This document shows positions 27,759 through 37,360 of a DNA stretch of 64,000 bases, one piece after another. This DNA is from Nostoc spongiaeforme FACHB-130 (lineage in GTDB: Bacteria > Cyanobacteriota > Cyanobacteriia > Cyanobacteriales > Nostocaceae). A model generated the notes under the pieces. It was not told the DNA's origin. It ran no database searches and was given only the letters and a program-made list of their open reading frames with translations. The stretch spans positions 23,198 through 87,197 of the forward strand of contig NZ_JACJTB010000028.1 in assembly GCF_014698475.1 (NCBI RefSeq), written 5' to 3'. The position numbers and the translations under genes were made by a program. How positions within the stretch are numbered: the stretch's first letter is position 1; every line of letters starts with the position of its first letter.

Positions 27759-28471
27759 TACTGTGCCTTCTTCGCCAAATTGGTAAATAACAATTCATCA
27801 TCCAAATAACTGACAGTACGCACTGTTGGCAGATTCAGAGGTTGCCAGGAAAATAAACCTTTAGTATAAGTTTGGGTCGTTTGAGTGACATTGCGTAAAA
27901 CATCACGCAATTCCCGCCGATGAAATCTGTGAACACCATATATTTCATCTACTGGAAACACCCAAGCATTACCAGCTTTTTCGATGACTGCCATTCGGGA
28001 ATGAGATACAGGACTCAGACTTGATGGCGGTGGTTCACTAGGTTCAATATTTAACAAATGGCTTAAAGAAACACATAAAAGCAATTCACCCCGGATGTTA
28101 ATTAATCCTCGTAAGACTTGGTTTTGGCGATGAGGTAGGGTATGAATCACACTCGGAGGCGTGGTTTCTTTAAACACCTGTGCCGACAGTGCCAACCATT
28201 CTTGATGCAACCGAAAAATTACGACTGTTAGAGTTTCGCTGGTTCGCACAGCGTAGGTAGGTAGATGCGGTTTTTTCTGGGCGGGAGATTCCGCAATGAA
28301 TTTTGTCCACTCATGACGATATTTTTCTGGTGTTGGGCGTTCTAGTAAACAGCGACCAGCCGCCGAATAAACCGGACAATTGCGACAATGAATATGTGTA
28401 GATAATTCCGCACAAGTGCGATCGCCCTCAATGCCAATTAAATTCCAACAACTTTCTACTTGAGTGGTCAT
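27758..28471 (-). CDS. cheW: CheW adaptor with N-terminal cysteine cluster (WspD-like)
   Basis: 237 residues. A Cys-rich head (Cys8, 20, 29, 32, 41; blocks CWNLIGIEGD and HCRNCPVYSAAGRC) precedes a CheW domain with LINIRGELLLCVSLSHLL. The same head is found in WspD-type CheW proteins, and the cysteines could bind a metal or act as a redox sensor, which is inference. It couples receptors to the kinase. Translationally coupled to cheA. Confidence 0.9.
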   Translation of the reverse strand: MTTQVESCWNLIGIEGDRTCAELSTHIHCRNCPVYSAAGRCLLERPTPEKYRHEWTKFIAESPAQKKPHLPTYAVRTSETLTVVIFRLHQEWLALSAQVFKETTPPSVIHTLPHRQNQVLRGLINIRGELLLCVSLSHLLNIEPSEPPPSSLSPVSHSRMAVIEKAGNAWVFPVDEIYGVHRFHRRELRDVLRNVTQTTQTYTKGLFSWQPLNLPTVRTVSYLDDELLFTNLAKKAQ

Positions 28472-28494
28472 AAGTCAATGGTCATATCTCTTGA

Positions 28495-30165
28495 TTAAGC
28501 TGCTACATCAACTGGAGTGAAGGATGAAAAATCATCACTTTTGACTTTAAACACAGAAACTTCTTGACGTAAACCACGGGCGACTTGATTAAGTTGGGCG
28601 ATCGCCTGATTAATTTCCCGCAGCGAATCAGCAGTTTGAATTGAGGTACTGCTTAACTGCACCATTGCATCACTAATTTGTTGCGCTCCTAATGATTGGG
28701 TTTCCATTCCTTGATTCACCGCCGCAAAATGGGGATTTAAGTCTTGCACCTGCTGAATAATTTGCCCAATCTGGCTACTGATATGACTAACATCTGCCAC
28801 ACTCCGCCCAACTTCCGCCGCAAATTTATCCATTTCCATCACCCCTGTTGACACCGAAGATTGCATTTGTTTGACCATCTGTTCAATGTCTAATGTGGCA
28901 ACTGCTGTTTGGTCTGCTAATCGGCGAATTTCTCTGGCGACTACCGCAAAACCTAAGCCATATTCTCCGGCTTTTTCCGCTTCAATGGCAGCGTTTAACG
29001 AGAGCAAGTTGGTTTGGTCTGCTACTTTGGTAATTGTTAAGACAATATTATTAATGTTGTTAGCTTTTTCGCTAATAATTCCTAGTCTTGTGGCAATGGT
29101 ATTTGTGGCTGTCGCTAACTGACGCATACTTGTTTCCATGCGCTGCAAGTCTGTTTGACTGATGTTAGCTGCTGTAGTTGTTGCTTGCGACATTGTGACC
29201 ACTTGTTCCATTGTGTGTGCTAGTTCTTTGGAGGTGGCGGCGATTTCTTTGGCTGTGGCTGTGACTTGGTTTGTTGATGCTACTTGTTCTGTGAGTGTTG
29301 TTTCCAATTGTTTGCCGGCTGCGGCTATCTGTGTGGCGGAAGTTGTGACTTGAATACCTGAACCTTGGACTTGACGAATCAAGGTACTCAATTTCTGTTT
29401 CATTTTTTGGAGTGCTGCCATTAACTTATTAATCTCATCATTGGCAGTGATTTCTACATTACTGGTAAAATCTCCCGCCGCTACTCTGTCGGCTAAATGA
29501 AAAGCCGTTTGCAAAGCCCGCGCCAACTCTCGACTAGGAATTAAAATAATTGCCAAACAAACAGCAATAGTCACAATCACAATCCCGCAAAAAGTTCCCC
29601 AATTCACCAAGACAGCAACACTTTGAATTTGATTAGCTTGCTTTTGTCTTTCTACTAAACTTTGGTCTTCCACTGCTAACATCTCATTCATTTTGAATCT
29701 GATTTCATCCATCAAACTTTTACCTTTATTGGATAAAATCAGAGCCAATAATTCTTTTTCCTGTCCAACTCGTTTCAGATTAATAGTTGTTTCTAATTCA
29801 GCCATTTTGACTTGGCTTAATTGTTCAATTTCACCAAGTGTTTTAATTTGTCTGGAATTATCTAGAATCTTACTTTTGATTTGACTAAAAGTATCTTTTA
29901 ATTTGATTTGAGCTAATTTATAGGGTTCTAGATATCTTTCTTCTCTAGTAATAATAAATCCCCTTTGACCTGTTTCGGCATCAAGTAAGAATTTTTCCAG
30001 TTCTTTTAACTGAGCTTTGATGGCATAAGTCTGATTCACCCAATTATTTGATTCTATCAGCGAACTAGTATTTGAGTTAGAAATATAGCTGGCAATTCCT
30101 GTTAAAACAACAATAATCGTACATCCACCCATGATAAAATGATTTATTTTTATACCTCGCGGCAT
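28495..30165 (-). CDS. Methyl-accepting chemotaxis receptor 1 (CHASE3-type sensor)
   Basis: 556 residues. Membrane segments at about 9-29 and 189-211 enclose a helical periplasmic sensor of CHASE3 type ([20 protein letters not shown] is its hallmark). HAMP (about 212-265) and a signalling domain follow (hairpin tip [24 protein letters not shown]). The C-terminal 270 residues are nearly identical, also in DNA, to receptor 2, while the sensors are unrelated. Expected to be methylated by the cluster's CheR and demethylated by CheB. Confidence 0.93.
   Translation of the reverse strand: MPRGIKINHFIMGGCTIIVVLTGIASYISNSNTSSLIESNNWVNQTYAIKAQLKELEKFLLDAETGQRGFIITREERYLEPYKLAQIKLKDTFSQIKSKILDNSRQIKTLGEIEQLSQVKMAELETTINLKRVGQEKELLALILSNKGKSLMDEIRFKMNEMLAVEDQSLVERQKQANQIQSVAVLVNWGTFCGIVIVTIAVCLAIILIPSRELARALQTAFHLADRVAAGDFTSNVEITANDEINKLMAALQKMKQKLSTLIRQVQGSGIQVTTSATQIAAAGKQLETTLTEQVASTNQVTATAKEIAATSKELAHTMEQVVTMSQATTTAANISQTDLQRMETSMRQLATATNTIATRLGIISEKANNINNIVLTITKVADQTNLLSLNAAIEAEKAGEYGLGFAVVAREIRRLADQTAVATLDIEQMVKQMQSSVSTGVMEMDKFAAEVGRSVADVSHISSQIGQIIQQVQDLNPHFAAVNQGMETQSLGAQQISDAMVQLSSTSIQTADSLREINQAIAQLNQVARGLRQEVSVFKVKSDDFSSFTPVDVAA
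28540..29362. repeat. Shared receptor signalling module, copy A (pairs with 30375-31197)
   Basis: This stretch and 30375-31197 are almost identical at the DNA level. At least 250 consecutive bases (28871-29122 and 30706-30957) even give the same antisense translation. The few differences include HIP1 GGCGATCGCC in copy A against GGCAAGCGCC in copy B. Confidence 0.9.
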
Positions 30166-30344
30166 ATTATTTTCCTTTGTGATTATTTGCTATTCTAGAA
30201 ATAGAAACTAATAACTAATCAATCAAAAAATTCATAATTTAAGGACTTAATTCCACTACAACGGCTAAACCTCGGTTAATTAGCCATTAATAGCCTTTGT
30301 TATGAGAAATTGGCATCCGTAATTCGAGGATAATTATTTTGAAA

Positions 30345-31997
30345 TTACGATAAAGTTGGTGCTACAGCATTGTTGTTAACTTTAAACACAGAAACTTCTT
30401 GACGTAAACCACGGGCGACTTGATTAAGTTGGGCAAGCGCCTGATTAATTTCCCGCAACGAATCAGCAGTTTGAATTGAGGTACTGCTTAACTGCACCAT
30501 TGCATCACTAATTTGTTGCGCTCCTAATGATTGGGTTTCCATTCCTTGATTCACCGCCGCAAAACGTGGGTTTAAGTCTTGCACCTGCTGAATAATTTGC
30601 CCAATCTGGCTACTAATATGACTAACATCTGCCACACTCCGCCCGACTTCCGCCGCAAATTTATCCATTTCCATCACCCCTGTTGACACCGAAGATTGCA
30701 TTTGTTTGACCATCTGTTCAATGTCTAATGTGGCAACTGCTGTTTGGTCTGCTAATCGGCGAATTTCTCTGGCGACTACCGCAAAACCTAAGCCATATTC
30801 TCCGGCTTTTTCCGCTTCAATGGCAGCGTTTAACGAGAGCAAGTTGGTTTGGTCTGCTACTTTGGTAATTGTTAAGACAATATTATTAATGTTGTTAGCT
30901 TTTTCGCTAATAATTCCTAGTCTTGTGGCAATGGTATTTGTGGCTGTCGCTAACTGACGCATACTTGTTTCCATGCGCTGCAAGTCTGTTTGACTGATGT
31001 TAGCTGCTGTAGTTGTTGCTTGCGACATTGTGACCACTTGTTCCATTGTGTGTGCTAGTTCTTTGGAGGTAGCGGCGATTTCTTTGGCTGTGGCTGTGAC
31101 TTGGTTTGTTGATGCTACTTGTTCTGTGAGTGTTGTTTCTAATTGTGTACCCGCAGCGCCTACCAGGGTAGCAGAAGTTGTGACTTGAATACCTGAACTT
31201 TGGACTTGATGAATCAAGGTACTCAACTTTTGCAACATCATCTGAAAAGATGCCATGATTTGACCAATTTCGTCTTTACTCTTCAATTCGCTCTCAGGCA
31301 AAGATAAAGTTAAATTACCAGCAGAAATCTGATCGGCGACATCTACAACCGTAGAGACTCGGCTACCCAAAGACCTAGAAATGACGGAAGTGACAAAAAA
31401 TGCGATCGCTATAGTTAACAGCGTTACTAACACCGCTAATAAACTCATCAAATTGAGCATCACTTTTGTTCCTTCAATCCGTTTGTTCATAATTTCTTTT
31501 TGGTGACTAGCAAACTGTTCATGAATTTGACGAAATTCATAGCTCAGATCACCGGATTTCTCTAGATATTGTTCAATTAGAAATTTATTGCTCTCAAAAT
31601 TTGGTGTTGCGATCGTATTTTTAACCAACATATCAAATTCATTGAACATATTCTGCATTGTTTTTAATCTTTCTTCCTGAATTTTATCTTCAGTAACCTT
31701 AGAAGTAATATTCAATCCGTCTTGAAACCGTTGATTAAAAAAAGCATATCTTTCTAGCGCATCTTGATACTTTTTGGGATTAAATAAATATCGCCGAATT
31801 GCTAAATTCATGTTTGCCATACTCAAAGCCATATTATTTGTCCCTATAATGGCTTCGTTTGACATTCCCACTTGTTTATAAATAATCCTGGTCTGATTAC
31901 TAGTTGCGTAAACTATCACACTAAAAACAAATATTAAAATTGTCGGGATAGCAAATCCCAACAAAGTTCTATCTTTAAGCTTCCAATTATCTAGCAT
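30345..31997 (-). CDS. Methyl-accepting chemotaxis receptor 2 (four-helix sensor)
   Basis: 550 residues. Membrane segments at about 13-33 and 186-208 flank a helical sensor different in sequence from receptor 1. HAMP and a signalling domain follow. From [11 protein letters not shown] to SVFKV the protein is almost the same as receptor 1; the matching DNA is offset by 1835 bases. Upstream is a 432-base spacer before cheR, so this gene may have its own promoter. Confidence 0.93.
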   Translation of the reverse strand: MLDNWKLKDRTLLGFAIPTILIFVFSVIVYATSNQTRIIYKQVGMSNEAIIGTNNMALSMANMNLAIRRYLFNPKKYQDALERYAFFNQRFQDGLNITSKVTEDKIQEERLKTMQNMFNEFDMLVKNTIATPNFESNKFLIEQYLEKSGDLSYEFRQIHEQFASHQKEIMNKRIEGTKVMLNLMSLLAVLVTLLTIAIAFFVTSVISRSLGSRVSTVVDVADQISAGNLTLSLPESELKSKDEIGQIMASFQMMLQKLSTLIHQVQSSGIQVTTSATLVGAAGTQLETTLTEQVASTNQVTATAKEIAATSKELAHTMEQVVTMSQATTTAANISQTDLQRMETSMRQLATATNTIATRLGIISEKANNINNIVLTITKVADQTNLLSLNAAIEAEKAGEYGLGFAVVAREIRRLADQTAVATLDIEQMVKQMQSSVSTGVMEMDKFAAEVGRSVADVSHISSQIGQIIQQVQDLNPRFAAVNQGMETQSLGAQQISDAMVQLSSTSIQTADSLREINQALAQLNQVARGLRQEVSVFKVNNNAVAPTLS

Positions 31998-32429
31998 TGT
32001 TATTTTTGATTTATCTGATCAAAGCTCACAAATACTAAAATTCCCCAACAAAAAAGCAAACTAACAATTCAGCTATTTAAATTTTCTCTAATGTTATTAA
32101 TTTACTTAAACAAGTGTGAAGATTTTATAATTGACGCTGGATAAGAGAGGCTAGAGTTTAGGGGCTAGTACAACAAGGCAAAGGTAAAAAGTGCAAAGTA
32201 GGCGGTGTCGGTTTCCGTCCCGCCTAACTTTGTAAGAAGGCAAAAGTAAAAAGAAATAATAACTACATCACAAGCCTTTTAGCAATTTCTTATGGTCTAT
32301 TTATTTACGCCATACTGTGCTATGGGTTGTAAATAAGTGAAAAAATCCTAAATTAATTACAAACATCTCTACCTTGTCTACCTTGTCTACCTTGTCCACC
32401 TCGTCACCCTTGTCTCGATTATTCACATA
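31998..32429. other. Spacer between receptor 2 and cheR
   Basis: About 430 bases without a gene. It has a small GC-rich dyad near 32200 (GGCGG...CCGCC type) and ends in a CTACCTTGTC tandem repeat. Confidence 0.45.
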
Positions 32430-32433
32430 TCAA
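32355..32433. repeat. Dispersed polypyrimidine repeat, copy 2
   Basis: Starts AATTACAAACATCTCTACC, has three CTACCTTGTC-like units, and ends ATTCACATATCAA. Homologous to 13477-13548. It reaches into the stop codon of cheR. Confidence 0.6.
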
Positions 32434-33653
32434 AGCTGTAATCTGTAGATGCGTTGCCAAAGTAAATCAGCACTGGTTTTATCTCCCTGCTGTTCTTTGA
32501 GTAAGGCTAAATGAGTCAATGCTGCTTCGTGATTAGGTTGCAGATAAATGGCTTTACGAAAAGATTCTCCAGCTTGTTCATTTTGTCCCATTGCTTGCTG
32601 TACCTCACCCAGCAGAACATAAGCTTCTGCATTAATTTGATTTTGATTAAGGTAGTCGTTGCATAGTTGAATTGCATCTTCTAAGTGACCTTGATTAGCC
32701 GCAGTTTTAGCTAAATCTAATAAATTACTGTTGGAATTGTTTACAGCTATCTTTTGGGATAGCGAAATTTCTCCCTTTTTGTTGATAGTCAGTTCAGATG
32801 ATTTTTGTGTTGTTAGTTGAGGAAAATTAGTTGATGTATCGATTATAAAATTTTGGCTGTTACTCAACTTCTGATAAGCAATAGCTGAAGATTGGCGGAC
32901 AGCGACTAATTGAGTCTTCATGAGTAATGCAGCTTCGGCAGATGCAACAAATAATAAACCTTCTTTAGCAAGTAAATTTCCGATAAGATGAATAGTTTGT
33001 TCTCTAGTTTTACTGTCAAAATAAATTAATAAGTTGCGACAAAAAACTATATCATAATTTTGTTTATTAACACTAAAATTGGCATCAGCCAAATTGCTAT
33101 TGATAAACTTGACTAATTTTTTGATTGATGGTTGCAAATAATATTTAGAATTGATTAATTGAAAATAGGTTTCTTGAGCAGTAAAATTATGCCCACGAAA
33201 TGAGTGTTTATCATAAATTGCTGTCTGGGCTTTTAACAAACATTGTTTGCTAATATCAACAGCATCAATTTGAAATTGAGTTGATGTTAACCCAGCTTCT
33301 AATAATGCGATCGCAATCGAATATGGTTCTTCACCCGTGGCGCAAGGTACACTCAAAACCCGCAACACACCTTGCGGTTTTTTGGGCAACCATTCTGATA
33401 ATACATAGCTTTTGAGCAGCGCAAATGATTCCGGCTCACGAAAAAACCAAGTTTCTGGAATAATCACATTCTCAATTAGTGCTTCCCATTCTTGGGGAGA
33501 ATCTTGTAAATATCCTAAATAGTTAGACATTTCTGATATGCCACAATCTACCATTCTTTGATAAATCGCACTTGCGATCGCACCAGAACCAATTGAGTTA
33601 ACATCTAAACCAATTTTGCTTCTTAATAAAGCTTCAATGACAGATTGCACCAT
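32430..33653 (-). CDS. cheR: Receptor methyltransferase CheR with C-terminal TPRs (WspC-like)
   Basis: 407 residues. The CheR N-terminal helices and WFFREPESF block are followed by the SAM-binding motif VLSVPCATGEEPYSIA and IVFCRNLLIYFD. After a variable linker (about 270-310), two to three tetratricopeptide repeats close the protein, as in WspC and FrzF. It methylates receptor glutamates using S-adenosylmethionine. Confidence 0.94.
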   Translation of the reverse strand: MVQSVIEALLRSKIGLDVNSIGSGAIASAIYQRMVDCGISEMSNYLGYLQDSPQEWEALIENVIIPETWFFREPESFALLKSYVLSEWLPKKPQGVLRVLSVPCATGEEPYSIAIALLEAGLTSTQFQIDAVDISKQCLLKAQTAIYDKHSFRGHNFTAQETYFQLINSKYYLQPSIKKLVKFINSNLADANFSVNKQNYDIVFCRNLLIYFDSKTREQTIHLIGNLLAKEGLLFVASAEAALLMKTQLVAVRQSSAIAYQKLSNSQNFIIDTSTNFPQLTTQKSSELTINKKGEISLSQKIAVNNSNSNLLDLAKTAANQGHLEDAIQLCNDYLNQNQINAEAYVLLGEVQQAMGQNEQAGESFRKAIYLQPNHEAALTHLALLKEQQGDKTSADLLWQRIYRLQL

Positions 33654-33782
33654 TATTAATTTTTTTAAACTACATCAACTCAGACTATAGGCTAGAGATT
33701 AGTATTTTTTATTCAAAAATCAGTTAATACTAACTAATTAAACAAAATCTTCATACACATTTTAATCCCTAGCATCGAATCC

Positions 33783-34250
33783 CTAAACTCTATTTAAAAA
33801 ATTTTCCGATAAGAAATTTATTTGCTCTGTTTCCGATAACAAGTATTTAATATCAAGACAATAAATCATCCCGCGTTCATCTACAATCATTTTGCCCAAA
33901 TATGGCACTGCATCTATCTGAATATGAGCATCAATAAATTCAGTTTGAGATTTGTGCAATGTTTCGACCACTTGTTCTGCCATCAAACCCAAAATATGTT
34001 GAGTATGATTATTTCGACAATAGTTAACTAATATAATTCGCGTACTCAAATTATCGCCACAGCTTTTACCCAGCATCAATTGACATAAATCAACGACTGG
34101 TACAATAAAACCACGATAGTTAAAGACACCAGCTAGATATTCTGGTGTATGTGGCAAATTATTGAGGGCAATCAGCGGTATAACTTCCACAACCTCTGAA
34201 GAAGCGATCGCATATCGTTCATTACCAACCTTAAACAGTAACATGAGCAT
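33783..34250 (-). CDS. cheW: CheW adaptor (WspB-like)
   Basis: 155 residues forming a single CheW domain: LLFKVGNERYAI, VEVIPLIALNNLPHTPEYLAG, GVFNYRGFIVPVVDL. It is first gene of the chemosensory cluster, 130 bases before cheR. The second ATG (34244) is an equally possible start. Confidence 0.92.
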   Translation of the reverse strand: MLMLLFKVGNERYAIASSEVVEVIPLIALNNLPHTPEYLAGVFNYRGFIVPVVDLCQLMLGKSCGDNLSTRIILVNYCRNNHTQHILGLMAEQVVETLHKSQTEFIDAHIQIDAVPYLGKMIVDERGMIYCLDIKYLLSETEQINFLSENFLNRV

Positions 34251-34392
34251 GAATTAATTTCCGTATGTTACTTACTCAAGTTACCCACTTTCGGCAAGAA
34301 ACGAACGTAAATTAAATAACACTCTTTATAGTTAATTAGACTAGGGGTTTTGGGAAAAATTGATTATTACTCTATAAAGTTCTCATAAATTT

Positions 34393-35229
34393 ATGCCGCG
34401 ATCGCAACTTAGAAACCTGCTGATTGGCGAACTCAGTTGGAAACGGCTAGTTCGCTCATTATTGTTTATTTACGGCTTTTTCGCATTTTATGTCTTTTTG
34501 AGAGCAGATAGCATGATTTTTCTGCCCCAGCCTGCTACTTATCAAGACAATACCAGTATTTTGAAAGTACCTGTTACTGACAAACAGAAGATTTCGGCTG
34601 TGTATCTACCTAATCCTAGAGCAGAGTATACCATCCTCTACATCCACGGTAATGCTGAAGATATTGGTGATGTTCAGCCATTGTTAGAACGTTTACATCA
34701 ATGGGGATTTAGCGTTTTTGCCTATGACTATCGCGGTTTTGGTACAAGCGATGGTAAACCTGGAGAATCAAATGCTTACCAAGACGCTGAAGCAGCATAT
34801 ATCTATCTCACACAGCAGCTAAAAGTTCCAGGGAAGAAAATTATTGTCTATGGACGTTCTGTTGGCGGAGGATCAGCCGTTGATTTAGCAACTCGTCATT
34901 CTGTTGCTGGTTTGATTTTGGAAAGTACATTTACATCTGCTTTTCGAGTTGTTGTACCTTTTCCTTTACTTCCGTTTGATAAGTTTTCCAACCTGAAAAA
35001 ACTTCCGCAGGTTAACTGTCCAGTCTTAGTGATGCACGGTCAAGCTGACCAAACTATCCCTGTCCAACATGGATATACACTATACTCAGCCGCACCTAAT
35101 CCTAAGATGTCATTGTGGGTAGATGGTGCAGGTCATGATGATTTTACATGGGTTGCCAACGAACAACATCAAAAAACTTTAGTCGCGTTTCAGCAACTAA
35201 TTGAGAATCGTAATGTTAATGTACACTAG
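34393..35229 (+). CDS. Membrane-anchored alpha/beta hydrolase
   Basis: 278 residues. An N-terminal membrane segment (about 17-37) anchors a hydrolase domain with oxyanion block LYIHGNAED, nucleophile Ser in VYGRSVGGGSA, acid in MHGQADQTIPV and His in GAGHDDF. It is related to the BEM46/YqkD group of serine hydrolases of unknown substrate. It is last backbone gene before the genomic island. Confidence 0.88.
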   Translation: MPRSQLRNLLIGELSWKRLVRSLLFIYGFFAFYVFLRADSMIFLPQPATYQDNTSILKVPVTDKQKISAVYLPNPRAEYTILYIHGNAEDIGDVQPLLERLHQWGFSVFAYDYRGFGTSDGKPGESNAYQDAEAAYIYLTQQLKVPGKKIIVYGRSVGGGSAVDLATRHSVAGLILESTFTSAFRVVVPFPLLPFDKFSNLKKLPQVNCPVLVMHGQADQTIPVQHGYTLYSAAPNPKMSLWVDGAGHDDFTWVANEQHQKTLVAFQQLIENRNVNVH

Positions 35230-35436
35230 AAGCGGGTTGAAAGCTCGTTATTTGCAATTTTTCAAAGTTTATAGGTGGGTTGAAAAGAATGTCATCTTCC
35301 CAATTTTTATTCTTGTAGAGGCTGAATCAAAGTTTGGGCTAATAATTTTCAGGTTCAGCATAGAATAAAGGTAAGTTCTTGACGAGGACATTAATTTGTT
35401 AACAGTGACAAATAATTAGTTAATGTATACTACAAC

Positions 35437-35486
35437 AAAAGCGGGCGATGGGACTCGAACCCACGACGTTCACCTTGGGAAGGTGA
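35437..35486 (-). other. attL: duplicated 3' part of tRNA-Gly(CCC)
   Basis: 50 bases identical to 60554-60603. They contain the tRNA from the 5' side of the anticodon stem to the 3' end plus four flanking bases. The 5' half of the tRNA is missing, so this copy cannot work. It marks the left end of the integrated island. Confidence 0.93.
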
Positions 35487-35531
35487 ATATTAGCTTGATT
35501 TTTTAATACTTTCCAGGTTTGTGCAAATCGT

Positions 35532-35551
35532 TACACCCAATTTACACCCAA
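35532..35551. repeat. Left arm-type repeats (TTTACACCCAA, two copies)
   Basis: Two direct copies of the 11-base unit TTACACCCAAT/TTACACCCAAA, 46 bases inside attL. Three copies of the same unit lie inside the other end (60411-60442). They are candidate arm-binding sites of the integrase. Confidence 0.7.
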
Positions 35552-35643
35552 ACTACGGTTAAAAAAACATTTGCAACATTCACAGCCAGAAAAAAGGTGA
35601 TCGCTATCCCATCCTAAGCGATCGCCTTCAATGATTAGTGCTA

Positions 35644-35844
35644 CTACTGAGGTGGGCAAGCCAGCTTTTCAATTCGGATATGGGGTAGTGGGAACATATT
35701 AATCTCTATTTTTGCACCGCACTCAGCCCTGGACATCATCCACAACCCCCCAAATCCCATTCCACCAGCAATAATCAGCGCAACCATACGGCTTGTTCTC
35801 TGGGGTTCCGGTTTATTCGGCTTTTGATTTGTTAGTGAAGACAT
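35644..35844 (-). CDS. Small single-span membrane protein
   Basis: 66 residues with one hydrophobic segment (MVALIIAGGMGFGGLWMM, about 20-37), a polar N-terminus and two cysteines in the tail. GAGGAAG ten bases before the ATG supports translation. I do not recognise it. First frame inside the island, facing attL. Confidence 0.5.
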   Translation of the reverse strand: MSSLTNQKPNKPEPQRTSRMVALIIAGGMGFGGLWMMSRAECGAKIEINMFPLPHIRIEKLACPPQ

Positions 35845-36070
35845 TTGTAATATGCTTCCTCGTTATTTACAAAAGATTGACTAGGCAATATAAAAAAACT
35901 CTTGCCTCAGTTCTCTTAAACTTTAAAATTTGGGTTATAAACCAAGGCAATCCCCCAAACTTAAAAACTTTGCAAAATCGCTGAAAATCCTGCAATATAA
36001 TGTAAAATTAGGCTTTGGGTTAGTTACTAACTACCCCAAACCCAAACTTTTTTATTTGAACTTACTAATT

Positions 36071-37360
36071 TTGAGCGGAAGTACACTTAAACTTACTTGG
36101 GGAAAGCAGATCAGAGATAGAGCAGAGTTAATTCTGCGCGTGTTATTGCTGGCTGCAAAGCATGGTGAGAAATGTTATTTACCAGAAAAATCTTCTTTTG
36201 ATCAAGAATTAAATTTACATATATTGGAATTTGACACTACTATTGAAAATTTACTTGCGCTGACAGATAAATATTCTGCAAATATAAAAAATAATATATA
36301 CGAAAATTTTAAGCGTTTAGGAACACAAAACAATCACATTAATAAGTTATTGCGAAGGATACATGAAATTGACATTATCGATGATAAAAGGAAAGATAAT
36401 AAGCAAGGCAGTAACCGATGGATATTTAGCTTAAAATTACCTCATGATAAGGATAAAATAGATGAAAATTTGCAACATTTACATAGTCAATGGACAAAGA
36501 AGAGTCCAGAAAAATCCAAGGCACTAGCAGAAAAAAACAAATTAATCACTGATAATGCTCAATCTACAAACAAATTCATCGGACGAATTAACGAAGATAT
36601 AGCACAACTAATATCTTCTTTGGACTGTAAAAGTCAAAAGGAAATGTTTCTAGAAAAGGTTTGTAATGAAAATAATGGCAATAGAAGAGGATGTTTTATT
36701 ATTAAAGCAGAAAAAGCAATTCAGCCTTGGTTTCTATGGTGTTTAACAAAATTGATTGGAGATTCTGAGGACGCAAAAATAATTAGGGCTAATATTGACT
36801 TCCTTGTGAGACAAAATTTTGATAATTATTTCTGGCAAACATTCGCTAATAGTGTAGGAGTAAAAGATAATTTAGACCGGAGAATGGTAATTGAAAAACT
36901 GACAGAGTTTCATAAAACAAGTTCTGTAGTTATTGTTATTAATAATTTTGATGACTTAGCTGATACTCATTTTCATGCCTTAATTAATTTTCGTAATGAA
37001 TTATTTACGGAAATTAGTAATATCTCAAGAACAACTCTTCAAAAGATAAAATTATGGTTCGTTATATTTTTAGTCAGCAGTAATAACAGTGATATAAACT
37101 TTATTAATAACAATAATCAAAATACAGAATATCCTATTGAGCTAAAGTTGAGAGAAATTCAAGCACTAGAAGTGGAAAATTGGTTAAATGTCAATCAAAA
37201 GGCTTTAAAAAAAAGCAATTATAATTTAGAGATCGGGTACGAAATAGTTGTTGCTTCTCCAACAAATCCTCATAGTTTAATCGATGAACTTTGTAAGTAT
37301 GTATTCAATTTAAATAAGGGTATTTTAGGTATTGAAGACTATTGGAGCAGATTTAAATGA
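36071..37360 (+). CDS. iSTAND-like protein of a MoxR-vWA ternary system
   Basis: An open frame runs from 35930, but there is no ATG in its first 150 codons. I place the start at the TTG at 36071, just before the conserved-looking TLKLTWGKQIRDRAE; 36056 is an alternative. The first 120 residues look like a helical/winged-helix adaptor ending GSNRWIFSLKL. The second part resembles an inactive STAND domain: a P-loop-like strand (GCFIIKAEKAI) lacking GKT, a Walker-B-like VIVINNFDDL and a sensor-like strand WFVIFLVSS. Proteins of this kind sit beside MoxR and vWA genes in predicted conflict systems and probably act as a non-catalytic switch. The stop overlaps the MoxR start (ATGA). Confidence 0.65.
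   Translation: MSGSTLKLTWGKQIRDRAELILRVLLLAAKHGEKCYLPEKSSFDQELNLHILEFDTTIENLLALTDKYSANIKNNIYENFKRLGTQNNHINKLLRRIHEIDIIDDKRKDNKQGSNRWIFSLKLPHDKDKIDENLQHLHSQWTKKSPEKSKALAEKNKLITDNAQSTNKFIGRINEDIAQLISSLDCKSQKEMFLEKVCNENNGNRRGCFIIKAEKAIQPWFLWCLTKLIGDSEDAKIIRANIDFLVRQNFDNYFWQTFANSVGVKDNLDRRMVIEKLTEFHKTSSVVIVINNFDDLADTHFHALINFRNELFTEISNISRTTLQKIKLWFVIFLVSSNNSDINFINNNNQNTEYPIELKLREIQALEVENWLNVNQKALKKSNYNLEIGYEIVVASPTNPHSLIDELCKYVFNLNKGILGIEDYWSRFK

Noticed and set aside
28871..29122. Antisense frames inside both receptor genes with identical translations
   Set aside because: They are shadows of the duplicated signalling module, useful only as a sign of DNA identity.
35441..35486. Second tRNA-Gly gene
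   Set aside because: Only the 3' part from the anticodon stem onward is present; it is the attL duplicate.
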